64,000 nucleotides of DNA from Clostridia bacterium (GCA_017942005.1 JAGAVJ010000028.1:1-64000), one strand, 5' to 3'; numbered from the stretch's first letter, positions 47,509 to 56,956 are shown. The notes: generated by a model from the sequence alone, not told the origin. Numbers and translations are program-made.

Positions 47509-47593
47509 GCATTTTTTGTGAATAAACTTATGATAATTACTTTGACCCGATTTGTCAAACGTGACGGGATTCTTTTAAACATATATTTTTTAC

Positions 47594-47622
47594 TTGACAT
47601 TTACGTAAAAATTTGTTATACT
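47594..47622 (+). promoter_or_regulatory. Sigma-A promoter of the marR gene
   Basis: TTGACA (47594-47599), 17-nt spacer, TATACT (47617-47622). The -35 region overlaps TTTACGTAAA, a palindrome (47600-47609) that could be an operator for the MarR protein. Confidence 0.72.
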
Positions 47623-47709
47623 TATTAATAGTTCATACTCCAAGGAATCAATCTCCCTGAAGTTTAAATTTAATGCATGCTGTGCATGTGCGGAAAGGAG
47701 TTCTTTGTT

Positions 47710-48204
47710 TTGAAGAAAACACGCAATCAAACAGGGCCTTTTACATCTCCTACCATTATCGAAAAGTTCAGCACTTATACGATGTTAACAGACATTGCAA
47801 AGCATATGGACAATGCTGTTTCGCAAAAAGCACAAAACGGTCGTTTTCAAGCAGGAGCGCGTCGTATTATGGCTTGCCTTGCAATAAAAAACGGACTTTC
47901 CCAGATGGAATTAATTCACGCAACACATTTTAAAGCGCCTACGATTAGTATGCTTGTACAGAAATTAGAACAGGAAGGTATCATTGTAAGAAAAAGCGAT
48001 GATTTAGATATGCGGTTGACCCATGTATACTTAACAGAAAAAGGTTGGGACGTGTATAAAGAAATGTACAAAGAAATCCGTTCTGTAGAAAATGATGCAT
48101 TTGACAGCTTCACAGAAGATGAACGCGAAGAATTTCGCCGTCTGATTTTACGTGCCTTTTATACCATACATGCAGATGATTTTAAATCCGTCTCCAAGCA
48201 TTGA
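47710..48204 (+). CDS. MarR family transcriptional regulator
   Basis: 164 aa from TTG 47710, 9 nt after SD GGAAAGGAG; the ATG at 47677 would read through the SD and is rejected. Winged helix-turn-helix: GLSQMELIHATHFKAPTISMLVQKLEQEGIIVRK, with the wing DDLDMRLTHVYLTEKG. N- and C-terminal helices give the dimer. No ligand can be inferred. The gene is divergent from the lipoprotein and followed by an R1 repeat rather than a target gene. Confidence 0.9.
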   Translation: MKKTRNQTGPFTSPTIIEKFSTYTMLTDIAKHMDNAVSQKAQNGRFQAGARRIMACLAIKNGLSQMELIHATHFKAPTISMLVQKLEQEGIIVRKSDDLDMRLTHVYLTEKGWDVYKEMYKEIRSVENDAFDSFTEDEREEFRRLILRAFYTIHADDFKSVSKH

Positions 48205-48253
48205 TCGAAAAGTTAAAAAACGTAATGTTTTGGATTTTCATACGATTTCGATA

Positions 48254-48322
48254 CTGCGAAAACGTCGAATTAGGATCTTTTGTAATCCGAGGCTGTCGCA
48301 AATTTTTAATTTGCAGCAGCCT
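48254..48322 (+). repeat. Composite palindromic repeat R1, copy 2 (probable marR terminator)
   Basis: CTGCGAAAACGTCGAATT, GGATC...GTAATCC, then GAGGCTGTCGCAAATT...AATTTGCAGCAGCCTC. It aligns with 61041-61111 at roughly three quarters of positions. The last stem is followed by TTCTTATTCT and could terminate marR transcription. Confidence 0.68.
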
Positions 48323-48326
48323 CTTC

Positions 48327-48355
48327 TTATTCTATTCATAATTGTATGTTATACT
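48327..48355 (+). promoter_or_regulatory. Candidate promoter of dxs
   Basis: -10 TATACT (48350-48355) with a poor -35 TTATTC (48327-48332) at 17 nt. Confidence 0.4.
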
Positions 48356-48411
48356 ATAAGGAGTTTTTTAGACGCAAAATCCTTTCTATATAAGATAAAA
48401 GGAACCAACTT

Positions 48412-50328
48412 ATGACATCTTATCAATATATAAATTCCATTCATTCACCGGATGATCTGCGTGCATTGAAGCCAGAGGTACTGCCGATATTGGCGCAGGA
48501 AATACGTTCTTTTTTAGTAGAGCATGTGACCAAAAACGGCGGTCATCTCGCCTCCAATCTCGGCGTTGTAGAAATGACCATTGCCATACATCGTGTGTTC
48601 TCTTCTCCAAAGGATCATATAATTTTCGACGTTGGGCATCAATCCTATGTTCATAAAATCATTACCGGACGTGCCGACAAGTTTGACACACTGCGTCAAA
48701 ACGGCGGTCTTTCCGGATTTACCAAACGCAGTGAAAGCCTGCATGACCCCTTCGGAGCAGGACATGCCTCTACTTCTCTTTCGGCAGCGCTTGGAATGGC
48801 GGATGCGGACGCCGCACGAGGATCGGATGCATATACCGTCTGTATCGTCGGCGACGGTGCTTTTACCGGAGGAATGATCCATGAGGCATTGAACAATGTG
48901 AAAAAAGATCGGCGTCTTGTAATCATTTTAAATGAAAACGAAATGTCGATCTCTCCCAATCGCGGACGGTTTGCTGATCATTTAGCGATTCTGCGCGCAT
49001 CAAAAAAGTATCATGGTGTAAAAAACAATACCCGTGCCTTTCTCAAAAAAGTACCGTATATCGGTGAATCGCTGGTAGATACGGCAAAGGACCTCAAGCA
49101 AAAGGTCAAAAATCTGTTATATCAATCAAACTATTTTGAAAATCTCGGACTGTACTATCTCGGTCCTGCGGACGGAAATGATCTTGCTACGGTAGAAACC
49201 CTTTTGCGTATTGCAAAAGACGCAAAGCAGTCAGTCATTCTGCACTTAAAAACAAAAAAAGGAAAAGGATATCCCCCAGCAGAGGCTGCACCGGATATTT
49301 TTCATGCCGTTCCAAAGAATCGGTATTATCATACAAAAACGCCGATTCCCGATCCCACGCTTACGTATTCGGACGTCTTTGGACATACCTTGCTGCGGTA
49401 TATGTTAGAACGCAGTGATCTCCGCGCAATTACCGCCGCAATGACAGATGGTACCGGAATGCGCTGCATCGCAGAAAAAAAGCCGGAATACCTGGTTGAT
49501 GTCGGTATTGCAGAGGAACATGCTATTACCTATGCAGCCGGATTGTCTGCCGGCGGCATTCACCCGGTCGCTACCATTTATTCATCATTTTTACAGCGGT
49601 CGTATGACAATATCATTCATGATGTCGCCTTGCAGAAGCTGCCTATGACATTGTGTATCGACCGTGCCGGTTTTAATGAAGGCGACGGTGTGACACATCA
49701 CGGAATTTTTGATGTTGCCATGCTGTCGGAATTGCCGGATATTCAAATTTATGCGCCAATTTCCTATTCCTGCCTGCGCCGTGTACTTGCTGCATCTTTT
49801 GATACAGACGGCATTACGGCCATCCGATATCCAAAAGGCGCACCGGATACCGAAATACTTGCTCATTTTGCAGGATATACCAAAGAAGATATCCCCACCA
49901 AAATTGACTTTTCCCCACTGACAGATTCCATGCATGTCCTGATTGTCACATATGGGCGCATTGTCAAAGAAGCAGTGAAGGCAGAAGAAACCCTGCGCGT
50001 TCTTGGCATTCCGACAGGTATTATTCTTATGGAACAGCTGACCCCATATTCTCGCCGCTGTGAAGAGATTTCCATGTATGCAGGAAACCATACAAAGCTG
50101 ATTCTCTATCTGGAAGAAGGCATTTATAATGGGGGTGCTGGAATGATTCTCCGTGACAGCATGGAACCGTTTTGTCAAAAGCATTCCATTCTGCAAACCA
50201 TCTGTGCCATACGCAATCCGTTTGCCGCATCTGAGACCGGACGCAGCATGGCGGAAACAACAGGAATTGATGCAGGCAGTATTGTTGCCGCGGTCTGCGA
50301 TCTTCTCTCAGAGCACTCCACACTGTAA
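48412..50328 (+). CDS. dxs: 1-deoxy-D-xylulose-5-phosphate synthase
   Basis: 638 aa, family length. The thiamine diphosphate motif runs from GDGAF (residues 147-151) to NENEMS (174-179). The N-terminus has NGGHLASNLGVVE and FDVGHQSYVHKI with the conserved active-site His, and the transketolase-like middle domain has DVGIAEEHAITYAAG. It condenses pyruvate and glyceraldehyde 3-phosphate, the entry step of the MEP isoprenoid pathway, and also supplies thiamine/pyridoxal precursors. The start has SD AAAGGA 8 nt upstream. Other MEP genes are not in the window. Confidence 0.95.
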   Translation: MTSYQYINSIHSPDDLRALKPEVLPILAQEIRSFLVEHVTKNGGHLASNLGVVEMTIAIHRVFSSPKDHIIFDVGHQSYVHKIITGRADKFDTLRQNGGLSGFTKRSESLHDPFGAGHASTSLSAALGMADADAARGSDAYTVCIVGDGAFTGGMIHEALNNVKKDRRLVIILNENEMSISPNRGRFADHLAILRASKKYHGVKNNTRAFLKKVPYIGESLVDTAKDLKQKVKNLLYQSNYFENLGLYYLGPADGNDLATVETLLRIAKDAKQSVILHLKTKKGKGYPPAEAAPDIFHAVPKNRYYHTKTPIPDPTLTYSDVFGHTLLRYMLERSDLRAITAAMTDGTGMRCIAEKKPEYLVDVGIAEEHAITYAAGLSAGGIHPVATIYSSFLQRSYDNIIHDVALQKLPMTLCIDRAGFNEGDGVTHHGIFDVAMLSELPDIQIYAPISYSCLRRVLAASFDTDGITAIRYPKGAPDTEILAHFAGYTKEDIPTKIDFSPLTDSMHVLIVTYGRIVKEAVKAEETLRVLGIPTGIILMEQLTPYSRRCEEISMYAGNHTKLILYLEEGIYNGGAGMILRDSMEPFCQKHSILQTICAIRNPFAASETGRSMAETTGIDAGSIVAAVCDLLSEHSTL

Positions 50329-50549
50329 ACAAAATTAGAAATATTTACAAATTTTTGTAGAATTTATTTTAGCTGTATGCTATAATAAATCATAATAAAA
50401 TCGGGAAATATCAACGGCAGGCAGTAAATTGAAAACAGATGCTTACAGCCTGTGATTTATGGCGGACGCTACAAAAAGGAAAAGGTAAGCCTTACCACAC
50501 TTTTCGTAGTTTTGCTTTTTGGAAACGTACAAAAGAGAGGGGTATGATT

Positions 50550-50804
50550 ATGAATGTGATAAGACTGTTGGGATGGGATACAAACCAGATATACGGCGGC
50601 GGTCTTCTGTTGATCGCATTGATCAGCTTTATTTTTCCATTTATTTATTGGAAGCGAAATGTCGCGTGGAAACATAATAAAGGCGACAAAATCAGCTTCT
50701 TTGAAATTTGGAAACCTTCTTCTCTTATGGGAACCGTTATTTTTACAGGACTTGGTTTGCTCTTTTGGTTTCTTGATGACATTATCGCGTGCTTCCGTCC
50801 ATAA
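50550..50804 (+). CDS. Small membrane protein of unknown function
   Basis: 84 aa with two membrane helices (about residues 11-32 and 60-80) separated by a basic loop (WKRNVAWKHNKGDK). No family is recognised. ATG 50550 is 8 nt from SD GAGAGGGG; an ATG 6 nt earlier is too close to the SD. Separate from dxs (221-bp gap) and from fba. The gene is supported by SD, clean hydrophobic segments and termination before the fba promoter, but not by homology. Confidence 0.6.
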   Translation: MNVIRLLGWDTNQIYGGGLLLIALISFIFPFIYWKRNVAWKHNKGDKISFFEIWKPSSLMGTVIFTGLGLLFWFLDDIIACFRP

Positions 50805-50969
50805 GTTTGATGTTAGTATAGGCAATCTTTTTTCCAATGGCAAATTTATTTACTATTGGAAGCGATGTCTGCCCGCAAATAATCAAGCAGCAAAAGACAT
50901 AGCACAAATTCTAAAAGTGCAACCGTTTGCTGCATTTTTGAAATTATTATGAATATTTTCCGCAAAGCA

Positions 50970-50998
50970 TTGCGCAAAAGTCAAAAAAGCGGTATAAT
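50970..50998 (+). promoter_or_regulatory. Sigma-A promoter of fba
   Basis: TTGCGC (50970-50975), 17-nt spacer, TATAAT (50993-50998), 47 bp before the start. Confidence 0.65.
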
Positions 50999-51045
50999 AT
51001 TGTAAATGATAAAATTTTATCAACCATTTTCGGAGGAATATAAAC

Positions 51046-51909
51046 ATGTTAGTTTCAGCAAAGGAAATGCTTATCAAAGCAAAAGAAGGTCATTATGCTG
51101 TCGGTCAGTTCAACATCAACAACCTGGAATGGACCAAGGCAATTCTTCTTACCGCACAGGAATGCAATTCCCCTGTCATCCTTGGTGTTTCTGAAGGTGC
51201 CGGCAAATATATGTGCGGCTACAACACCATCGTTGGTATGGTGAATGGAATGCTCGAAACCCTCGGCATTACAGTTCCGGTCGCGCTTCATCTTGACCAC
51301 GGCTCTTATGAAGGCGCGCTCAAATGCATCGAAGCCGGATTCTCTTCTGTCATGTTTGACGGTTCTCATTATCCGATTGCAGAAAATATTGCAAAGACTA
51401 CAGAGCTGGTCAAGCTTACTGGTGAAAAAGGTATTTCTCTTGAAGCTGAGGTCGGTGCCATCGGCGGTGAAGAAGACGGTGTCATCGGTGCCGGTGAGTG
51501 TGCAGATCCCAATGAATGCAAGATGATCGCTGATCTCGGTGTCACAATGCTTGCTGCCGGTATCGGTAATATCCATGGCAAATATCCTGCAAACTGGCCG
51601 GGTCTTTCTTTTGAAACCCTGCAGGCTGTTTCTGAGAAAGTCGGAAAAATGCCGCTCGTTCTGCACGGTGGTACAGGGATTCCGGCAGATCAGATCAAGA
51701 AGGCCATCAGCCTTGGCGTTTCAAAGATCAATGTAAATACCGAATGCCAGCTTGCTTTCGCAGAAGCAACCAGAAAGTATATTGAAGCAGGTAAGGATCT
51801 CGAAGGAAAAGGCTTTGATCCCAGAAAGCTGCTTGCCCCCGGCACAGAAGCCATCAAGGCAACAGTTAAGGAAAAGATGGAACTGTTCGGTTCTGTCGGA
51901 ATGGCATAA
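51046..51909 (+). CDS. fba: Class II fructose-1,6-bisphosphate aldolase
   Basis: 287 aa. The zinc/catalytic motif LHLDHGS (Asp84 catalytic, His85 Zn ligand) is followed by FDGSHYP, the zinc ligand EAEVG and GNIHGKY, and the phosphate-binding VLHGGTGIP and NVNTE. It interconverts fructose 1,6-bisphosphate with dihydroxyacetone phosphate and glyceraldehyde 3-phosphate in glycolysis. Codon use is more biased to C-ending codons than in its neighbours, as expected of a highly expressed gene. SD GGAGGA. Confidence 0.95.
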   Translation: MLVSAKEMLIKAKEGHYAVGQFNINNLEWTKAILLTAQECNSPVILGVSEGAGKYMCGYNTIVGMVNGMLETLGITVPVALHLDHGSYEGALKCIEAGFSSVMFDGSHYPIAENIAKTTELVKLTGEKGISLEAEVGAIGGEEDGVIGAGECADPNECKMIADLGVTMLAAGIGNIHGKYPANWPGLSFETLQAVSEKVGKMPLVLHGGTGIPADQIKKAISLGVSKINVNTECQLAFAEATRKYIEAGKDLEGKGFDPRKLLAPGTEAIKATVKEKMELFGSVGMA

Positions 51910-51960
51910 AATGCCCTAATGGCATAAAATCCCTTAATTAATCAAAAAATATATTTTAAT

Positions 51961-52025
51961 ATGAGTTCGATGAGGAGATGCTTTTTGAAAAAAAGTTTTC
52001 CCTGAGAATTCTATTGAACTTACGT
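51961..52025 (+). repeat. MITE-like element, internal-deletion copy (65 bp)
   Basis: Left end ATGAGTTCGATGAGGAGATGC and right end GAGAATTCTATTGAACTT match the complete element at 38018-38232. About 150 bp between them are missing, with the junction in an A-run shared by both break sites. Confidence 0.68.
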
Positions 52026-52034
52026 TATTTATGG

Positions 52035-52067
52035 AAAAGGAGAATCACAGACATTCTCCTTTTTCTT
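52035..52067 (+). terminator. Terminator of fba
   Basis: AAAAGGAGAAT pairs with ATTCTCCTTTT, followed by TCTTTT. The MITE derivative lies between the fba stop and this terminator. Confidence 0.8.
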
Positions 52068-52105
52068 TTGCAGCATACAAAAAACAGAAAATTGGTATAT
52101 AAGTC

Positions 52106-52134
52106 TTGACATTCAAATAAATCTGTGGTATGAT
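52106..52134 (+). promoter_or_regulatory. Sigma-A promoter of the second Gfo/Idh/MocA gene
   Basis: TTGACA (52106-52111), 17-nt spacer, TATGAT (52129-52134). Confidence 0.72.
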
Positions 52135-52186
52135 GATAACAATATAAAATCCCCCTTTTTAAGACAATCAAAGGAGAACAAAGCAA

Positions 52187-53260
52187 ATGGAAAAATTAAA
52201 AGTAGGTATTATCGGAACAGGCGGCATCAGTCATTGCCATATGAACGGCTACAAAACACTTTCTGACCGTGTGGATGTCACCGCTGTATGTGATATCGAC
52301 GAGGAAAAAGTAAAAGCGTATGCAGCAAAGTTCAATGTACCGCGTTGGTATACCGATTATAACGAAATGATGGCAAAGGAAAAGCTGGATGCGGTCTCTG
52401 TTACCACGTGGAATGCCGCACACAAGGGTGCAGCCATTGCAGCGCTGCGCGGCGGTGCAAATGTAATCTGTGAAAAACCAATGGCAATGAATCAGATCGA
52501 AGCACAGGAAATGTATGACACTGCAAAGGAAACCGGAAAGGTTCTGCAAATTGGATTTGTGCGCCGTTACGGCCGTGATGCCGATCTTGTAAAGAAATTT
52601 ATTGCTGGCGGTACCATGGGTGACCTATATTATGCAAAAGCAACATACCTGCGCCGCAACGGATGCCCGGGCGGTTGGTTCGGCGACAAGCGTTACTCCG
52701 GCGGCGGTCCGCTGATCGACCTTGGCGTACATGTCATGGACCTTGTCCGTTATCTGGCAGGCTGTCCAAAACCGATCGCAGCATATGGCGTAACCTATCA
52801 TAATCTCGGTCCGAACCGTGCAGCAGGAGCCGCAAGCAATCTCGGCTACAATTCCAATCAGGCTGCTTCTAAGTTTGTTAACAACGTAGAGGACTTTACC
52901 TCTGCAATGATTCGTTTTGATAACGGTCTTACCTTGCAGGTAGAAGCTTCCTTTAACCTGAACATCAAATCAGACCGCGGCGAAATTGAACTGTTCGGTA
53001 CCAAAGGCGGCGCTAAAATCGGCTCCGACGTGGAATTCTATACCGATATGAACGGCACTTTTGTCAACATCACACCTGCCGGTGAATCTTCTGCGCAGTT
53101 TGACAATATGTTCCTTGCAGAAATTGCACACTTCATCGATTGTGTCCAGAACGGTACCGCATGCCGTGCACCTGCCGAGGACGGCGTCATCTTGATGAAG
53201 ATGATCGATGCGATTTACAAATCCGCAGAAACCGGACACGAAGTAGAAATTACATATTGA
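52187..53260 (+). CDS. Gfo/Idh/MocA family NAD(P)-dependent oxidoreductase
   Basis: 357 aa. Rossmann loop GIIGTGGISHCH at residues 8-19, signature CEKPMA with the catalytic Lys near residue 95, and the substrate-domain segment GGPLIDLGVHVMDLVRYLAG. It is only distantly related to the protein at 1623-2672. The C-terminal domain fits sugar/inositol dehydrogenases; the substrate is unknown. SD AAAGGAG is 10 nt upstream. Single-gene unit. Confidence 0.9.
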   Translation: MEKLKVGIIGTGGISHCHMNGYKTLSDRVDVTAVCDIDEEKVKAYAAKFNVPRWYTDYNEMMAKEKLDAVSVTTWNAAHKGAAIAALRGGANVICEKPMAMNQIEAQEMYDTAKETGKVLQIGFVRRYGRDADLVKKFIAGGTMGDLYYAKATYLRRNGCPGGWFGDKRYSGGGPLIDLGVHVMDLVRYLAGCPKPIAAYGVTYHNLGPNRAAGAASNLGYNSNQAASKFVNNVEDFTSAMIRFDNGLTLQVEASFNLNIKSDRGEIELFGTKGGAKIGSDVEFYTDMNGTFVNITPAGESSAQFDNMFLAEIAHFIDCVQNGTACRAPAEDGVILMKMIDAIYKSAETGHEVEITY

Positions 53261-53302
53261 GTTCTCCAAGTAAAACACAAATTTCCATTACTGACAAACC
53301 AA

Positions 53303-53339
53303 AAAGGGGCTGCTGCCATAAACGGACAGCAACCTCTTT
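53303..53339. terminator. Bidirectional terminator between oxidoreductase and SGNH hydrolase genes
   Basis: AAGGGGCTGCTG pairs with CAGCAACCTCTT, with A and T runs at the outer ends. It belongs to the same GGGCTGCTG...CAGCAGCCC palindrome type as 4828-4874. Confidence 0.7.
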
Positions 53340-53342
53340 ATA

Positions 53343-54428
53343 TTATTTGTTATCAAGTGTAATATGTTCTGCCAATACCTTGCCAATAACATCCGCCATA
53401 CGGTAAAAACCAAGATCATTGGGATGGCAGGTATCTACCGTACATTCTCCTGCATCGACATCGCCAAACAGCGTGGCACCGTCAAGAAAGTATACATTCC
53501 GATCTCCGTTTTCTACCGCTTTTTGATAATGCCTGTAAATCACTTCTCGGCGTACCGCACATTCTTCTGCACGGCCAATGACATCTGGACGTGTGATCAT
53601 CAGATACGGAATATCTTTGTGCTTTGCACGAATCGTCTCGTACAGTGCATAATGTGTCTGTTCAAGATGTGCTGCGTTGGGTGCGTTGTGATCATAATCA
53701 CAAACAAACGCGGACATGGGGAGACTTGCCAGATATTCCGCCATGACCGGTTCCCCGCGGCATGCACCGGAAAAGCCCATATTACGGTAATCGATATTCA
53801 ACCGTTTGCAAATATGAGATTGATACGACATTCCCGGACGGGAGGCACACCCACCCTGTGTGATGGAAGAACCGTAATATACAATCGGCGCGATCTTGCG
53901 ATATTCTGCGCCTTTTTCCACCATGGCACCGTGCGGAATCCCGATCATAATATCATCTACACCGGCATACAGCGGCATATACAAAGTATAACAATTCATA
54001 CCTTTGGGGGTTCTGCCCTCCAAGGTATCGCATGTGGTATATTCACAACGTTTTTCAATGGAAATATCCAGATTCGGTGTTAAGGTACAGATATAGCGTT
54101 GTGTACCTCCATCATCATGATAAAGGTCAAGTCCGCATTCACCGTGAAAACTCATATGATTGGAGCGATCAAAATACGTATAATGCACATAGATTGCAAT
54201 GGTACGTGCATCGGTCGAAAAGCGAATGCGTCCCCCTGTCGGTTCTGCTGCTAAAATGGAAACCCATTCACTCGTTTGTTCCGCAATGTTACGCGGTACA
54301 CGGCGGAAGGTTGGGTCAAGTTCTTCTTCTCCGCGGTACAAACCGTAAATTTCAAATGGCGCGTGACGGACATCGTACCACGTATACGTTTTATCCTGTT
54401 CAAGCAGTTGTCTTTTTAGTTCTGTCAT
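53343..54428 (-). CDS. SGNH/GDSL-family hydrolase
   Basis: 361 aa, no signal peptide. An N-terminal beta-sandwich (residues 1-165) precedes an SGNH domain with the nucleophile Ser in IVYYGSSITQGG, the oxyanion Gly in NMGFSGACRG, and the catalytic Asp/His in VDTCHPNDLGF. This two-domain layout is that of carbohydrate esterases acting on acylated sugars (CE20/SsfX3-like). The substrate is probably an acetylated glycan, in line with the sialate O-acetylesterase 10 kb away. The start ATG follows AGAGGAAA and the tail CGTTGCAATC, similar to the tails of the hairpin elements but without a clear stem. Confidence 0.8.
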   Translation of the reverse strand: MTELKRQLLEQDKTYTWYDVRHAPFEIYGLYRGEEELDPTFRRVPRNIAEQTSEWVSILAAEPTGGRIRFSTDARTIAIYVHYTYFDRSNHMSFHGECGLDLYHDDGGTQRYICTLTPNLDISIEKRCEYTTCDTLEGRTPKGMNCYTLYMPLYAGVDDIMIGIPHGAMVEKGAEYRKIAPIVYYGSSITQGGCASRPGMSYQSHICKRLNIDYRNMGFSGACRGEPVMAEYLASLPMSAFVCDYDHNAPNAAHLEQTHYALYETIRAKHKDIPYLMITRPDVIGRAEECAVRREVIYRHYQKAVENGDRNVYFLDGATLFGDVDAGECTVDTCHPNDLGFYRMADVIGKVLAEHITLDNK

Positions 54429-54455
54429 GATTGCAACGATTCTCTTTCCTCTGTT

Positions 54456-56393
54456 TTATTTTGTTACGACAAACCCAGCAAAGCTGTGTGCGGGAATATC
54501 GGTTTCAAAGAAAACTTCATTTCCGTCAATCGTTCCTTTGGCACCATTTAAAAATTGAATATCCGTATAGGCATCTGAAAGCGTTACATGCGGTGTTAGT
54601 ATTTCATCGTCAAAGCAATTCCAAAGACCAACTGCACGGCTTCCGTCTTCCCTATCCTTGACAATCATATACAGGCGCGGATTTCCCGTACAAACAGCTG
54701 CAAGCAAATGTTTCTGCAAACGTTCAGCCGCCCGGATAAACTGTGCCTGCCGTGCATAGCTGCAAAGCAGTTGGCTTTCTGCGTCAACACTGTTCATATC
54801 AAATGCATAACAAAGAAACCGCTTCCCTGCATCGTTTTCATAAAACCAAACTGCCGGATATATTTCATCTCCCGAGCGGAATTCTGATAAAACCTCCGCA
54901 CGGTCGGAAAGTACCGCATGATAAAACGTACCGCCGGTGAGAGGACGAAGCGTTTCTTCCTCTGCTTCCGATGTTTTTGGAAAAAGTTCCACTTCTGGAG
55001 CAGCTGCGGTCTTGATGGAGAGAATACCGCAGTCTACACCGCGCCTGATAAGAATTTGTGCTGCGTTGATATCAAGAATCGCACCGTTTTCAAGATAGGA
55101 AAGATCCATATTCCGTGCAGATTCCCCCATCACACAGACTGCGTCACCGTGATTCTGGAAGGAAATCGGAATACACATACGGTTCATTGCGCGAATCGCA
55201 GGTTTTGCCGTTTGTGTGAGAACATTAGGCGCAGGTGCAGGTACCGGAAGGTCTGCATGCAGCAGCTTATGTTCTTCTTCATAAACAAAAATTCCGCGGG
55301 TAATTCCCCCATCAAATGCATCTTCCATTTCACGGTACAGCGGCGCATTTTTTAAATGCCGTTTCAGATACCCCATTTCATATGCAGGAGATTGCACATA
55401 ATCAAATACATATTTTAAAATTCCATCCGTAGAACCGTCCGCACGCAATGCGGTATCATAGGTTTCCAACAACCATGCCGGAACACGGTATCGCGGACGC
55501 GGGTAGACATCTCCTTCAGAAAAGAATTCAATGTCCGGTGCTTTGGAAACCCAGGCGCGCTGCATCCGCTGATAACTGATTGCATCTTCAAGACGCTCCC
55601 ATCCTTTATGCATATCCCAATACGGCGCACCTGCACCGCGTAAAAAGGGTTTCGTTTTTCCGGCAAATGCGCGTGACAGCGCTGCTGCATCAAAACAATC
55701 CTGATCAAACGTGGTCGGTCCCGCGCAAAAACCGAGCTGCGTCGTTGGAGACACCGTATCCAATGCATCCCGCAGTGTTTTTGCAAATCCCATAAAGCCT
55801 TCTGCCATCAGCGCAAACCATGCATCCCGAACTGCATTCGGACCGCCGGAATATACCGCTTCATACAATTCGCTTCGTGTCCATTCCTTTCCAGTACGGC
55901 GTGCAAATTCACGCATATGGTATTCACAGGTACAACCGATGCCGTTTGGACGATATCCAAGACGCAAGTCGTCGTCAAGCTGGATGATATCTGCACCGCA
56001 TGCGCCCATATCACGTACATACGACGCAATCAGACGGCGGTAACCTTCATCTGCAATACAGAAGGTATCGTCACATACTTCGCCGCTAAAGCTGACAAGC
56101 CGCGTATAATCGGCACGGATTTCTGTTCCTTCGTGGTCAAGCGGCGCACCGTGTCCCATTCCGGTAAACCAGGTACCTACGGTTTCAATACCGTTTTCTT
56201 TCAAATAACGGATATTTGTTTTTAAAAGGGAAAGTGCATGTTTTTTGGCGGGGCTTTCTGTAAAATATCGTTCCATGACAAGAAAGATGCGGCTTGCACC
56301 TGCACGTTTTACCATCTCAAGAAATTGTGCACGGTGTTCATCCGTATCACAGGAATGATTCATAATCGGGACTGAAATTCTGTACGGCTTCAT
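54456..56393 (-). CDS. Uncharacterised TIM-barrel protein, probable glycoside hydrolase
   Basis: 645 aa, no signal peptide. I do not recognise the family. Residues 1-330 read like a (beta/alpha)8 barrel with acidic residues at strand ends: LVMERYFTES, TWFTGMGHG, IIQLDDDLRLGYRPNGIGCTC (triple Asp plus a C-x-C pair), FCAGPTTFDQD and FFSEGDVYPRPR. Candidate catalytic acids are in LDDD and SEGD. The C-terminal 300 residues look beta-rich, with a GH-A-like closing domain (VGLWNCFDDE, IPAHSFAGFVV). The gene lies beside an SGNH esterase (27-bp gap) in the same direction, which supports glycan breakdown. Start 56393 follows a large SD-hairpin-start element. Confidence 0.6.
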   Translation of the reverse strand: MKPYRISVPIMNHSCDTDEHRAQFLEMVKRAGASRIFLVMERYFTESPAKKHALSLLKTNIRYLKENGIETVGTWFTGMGHGAPLDHEGTEIRADYTRLVSFSGEVCDDTFCIADEGYRRLIASYVRDMGACGADIIQLDDDLRLGYRPNGIGCTCEYHMREFARRTGKEWTRSELYEAVYSGGPNAVRDAWFALMAEGFMGFAKTLRDALDTVSPTTQLGFCAGPTTFDQDCFDAAALSRAFAGKTKPFLRGAGAPYWDMHKGWERLEDAISYQRMQRAWVSKAPDIEFFSEGDVYPRPRYRVPAWLLETYDTALRADGSTDGILKYVFDYVQSPAYEMGYLKRHLKNAPLYREMEDAFDGGITRGIFVYEEEHKLLHADLPVPAPAPNVLTQTAKPAIRAMNRMCIPISFQNHGDAVCVMGESARNMDLSYLENGAILDINAAQILIRRGVDCGILSIKTAAAPEVELFPKTSEAEEETLRPLTGGTFYHAVLSDRAEVLSEFRSGDEIYPAVWFYENDAGKRFLCYAFDMNSVDAESQLLCSYARQAQFIRAAERLQKHLLAAVCTGNPRLYMIVKDREDGSRAVGLWNCFDDEILTPHVTLSDAYTDIQFLNGAKGTIDGNEVFFETDIPAHSFAGFVVTK

Positions 56394-56486
56394 AATGATA
56401 ACGATAACTTTTTGTGTTCAGAAAAATGCAGAAATATTCGGCATCTGAAAGTTCACTATCTGAACGGTTAAAATGTTATTTCCTTT
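56391..56486 (-). promoter_or_regulatory. SD-hairpin-start element of the TIM-barrel gene (large form)
   Basis: Minus strand: SD AAAGGAA (56480-56486), long stem with arms 56459-56479 and 56404-56422 (ATAAC/GTTAT, TTTT/AAAA and GTTCAGA/TCTGAAC), tail CGTTATCATT, ATG 56393. SD-to-ATG is 86 nt in sequence but about 10 nt after folding. A CTTTC just upstream of the SD can pair with it. Confidence 0.65.
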
Positions 56487-56634
56487 CTTTATAGGAAAGT
56501 TTTCTTTCTGCTGTCAGCAGACAATAAAGCTGCAAAGTTACTCTCCTGAAAATTTAATGTTTTGATGATACTCTTTCCAATTTTTATACAATTTAGAAAT
56601 TGTGCTATTCTCACACCTGAATTTTAAGCTGCGT

Positions 56635-56883
56635 TTAGGAATGGTAAAATTCACGATGATTGTAATTTTTCATCTGTTCTGTATAGGACGCATAAATTTT
56701 TTCATATGCTGCAAAGGTTTCATCTGACAGTTTTCCTGCATTGTGCAGCTCCAATGCTCGAATATGCAGTTTTTCCCGCATGGCGTGTGCTTGATCCTTA
56801 TAATTATTTTCAAGGAACTGTTTGATTTCCGATATGATTCCGTCCAATTCCTTTTCTGCACGAGATCGAAAAAGCTTTATCAT
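56635..56883 (-). CDS. Small charged helical protein of unknown function
   Basis: 82 aa, almost entirely predicted alpha-helix with alternating charge, possibly a short coiled coil; no Cys, no membrane segment, no family recognised. Support comes from a strong SD (GAGGAGG, 9 nt) and a good promoter at 56928-56956. It stands alone between the TIM-barrel gene leader and the Nudix gene. Confidence 0.65.
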   Translation of the reverse strand: MIKLFRSRAEKELDGIISEIKQFLENNYKDQAHAMREKLHIRALELHNAGKLSDETFAAYEKIYASYTEQMKNYNHREFYHS

Positions 56884-56927
56884 GTAAATCCCTCCTCACA
56901 ACACGACATGTGCAGTATCATGAATTC

Positions 56928-56956
56928 ATTATAACATAAATTATTTGATTTTGCAA
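56928..56956 (-). promoter_or_regulatory. Sigma-A promoter of the 82-aa protein gene
   Basis: Minus strand TTGCAA (56951-56956), 17-nt spacer, TATAAT (56928-56933). Confidence 0.68.
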
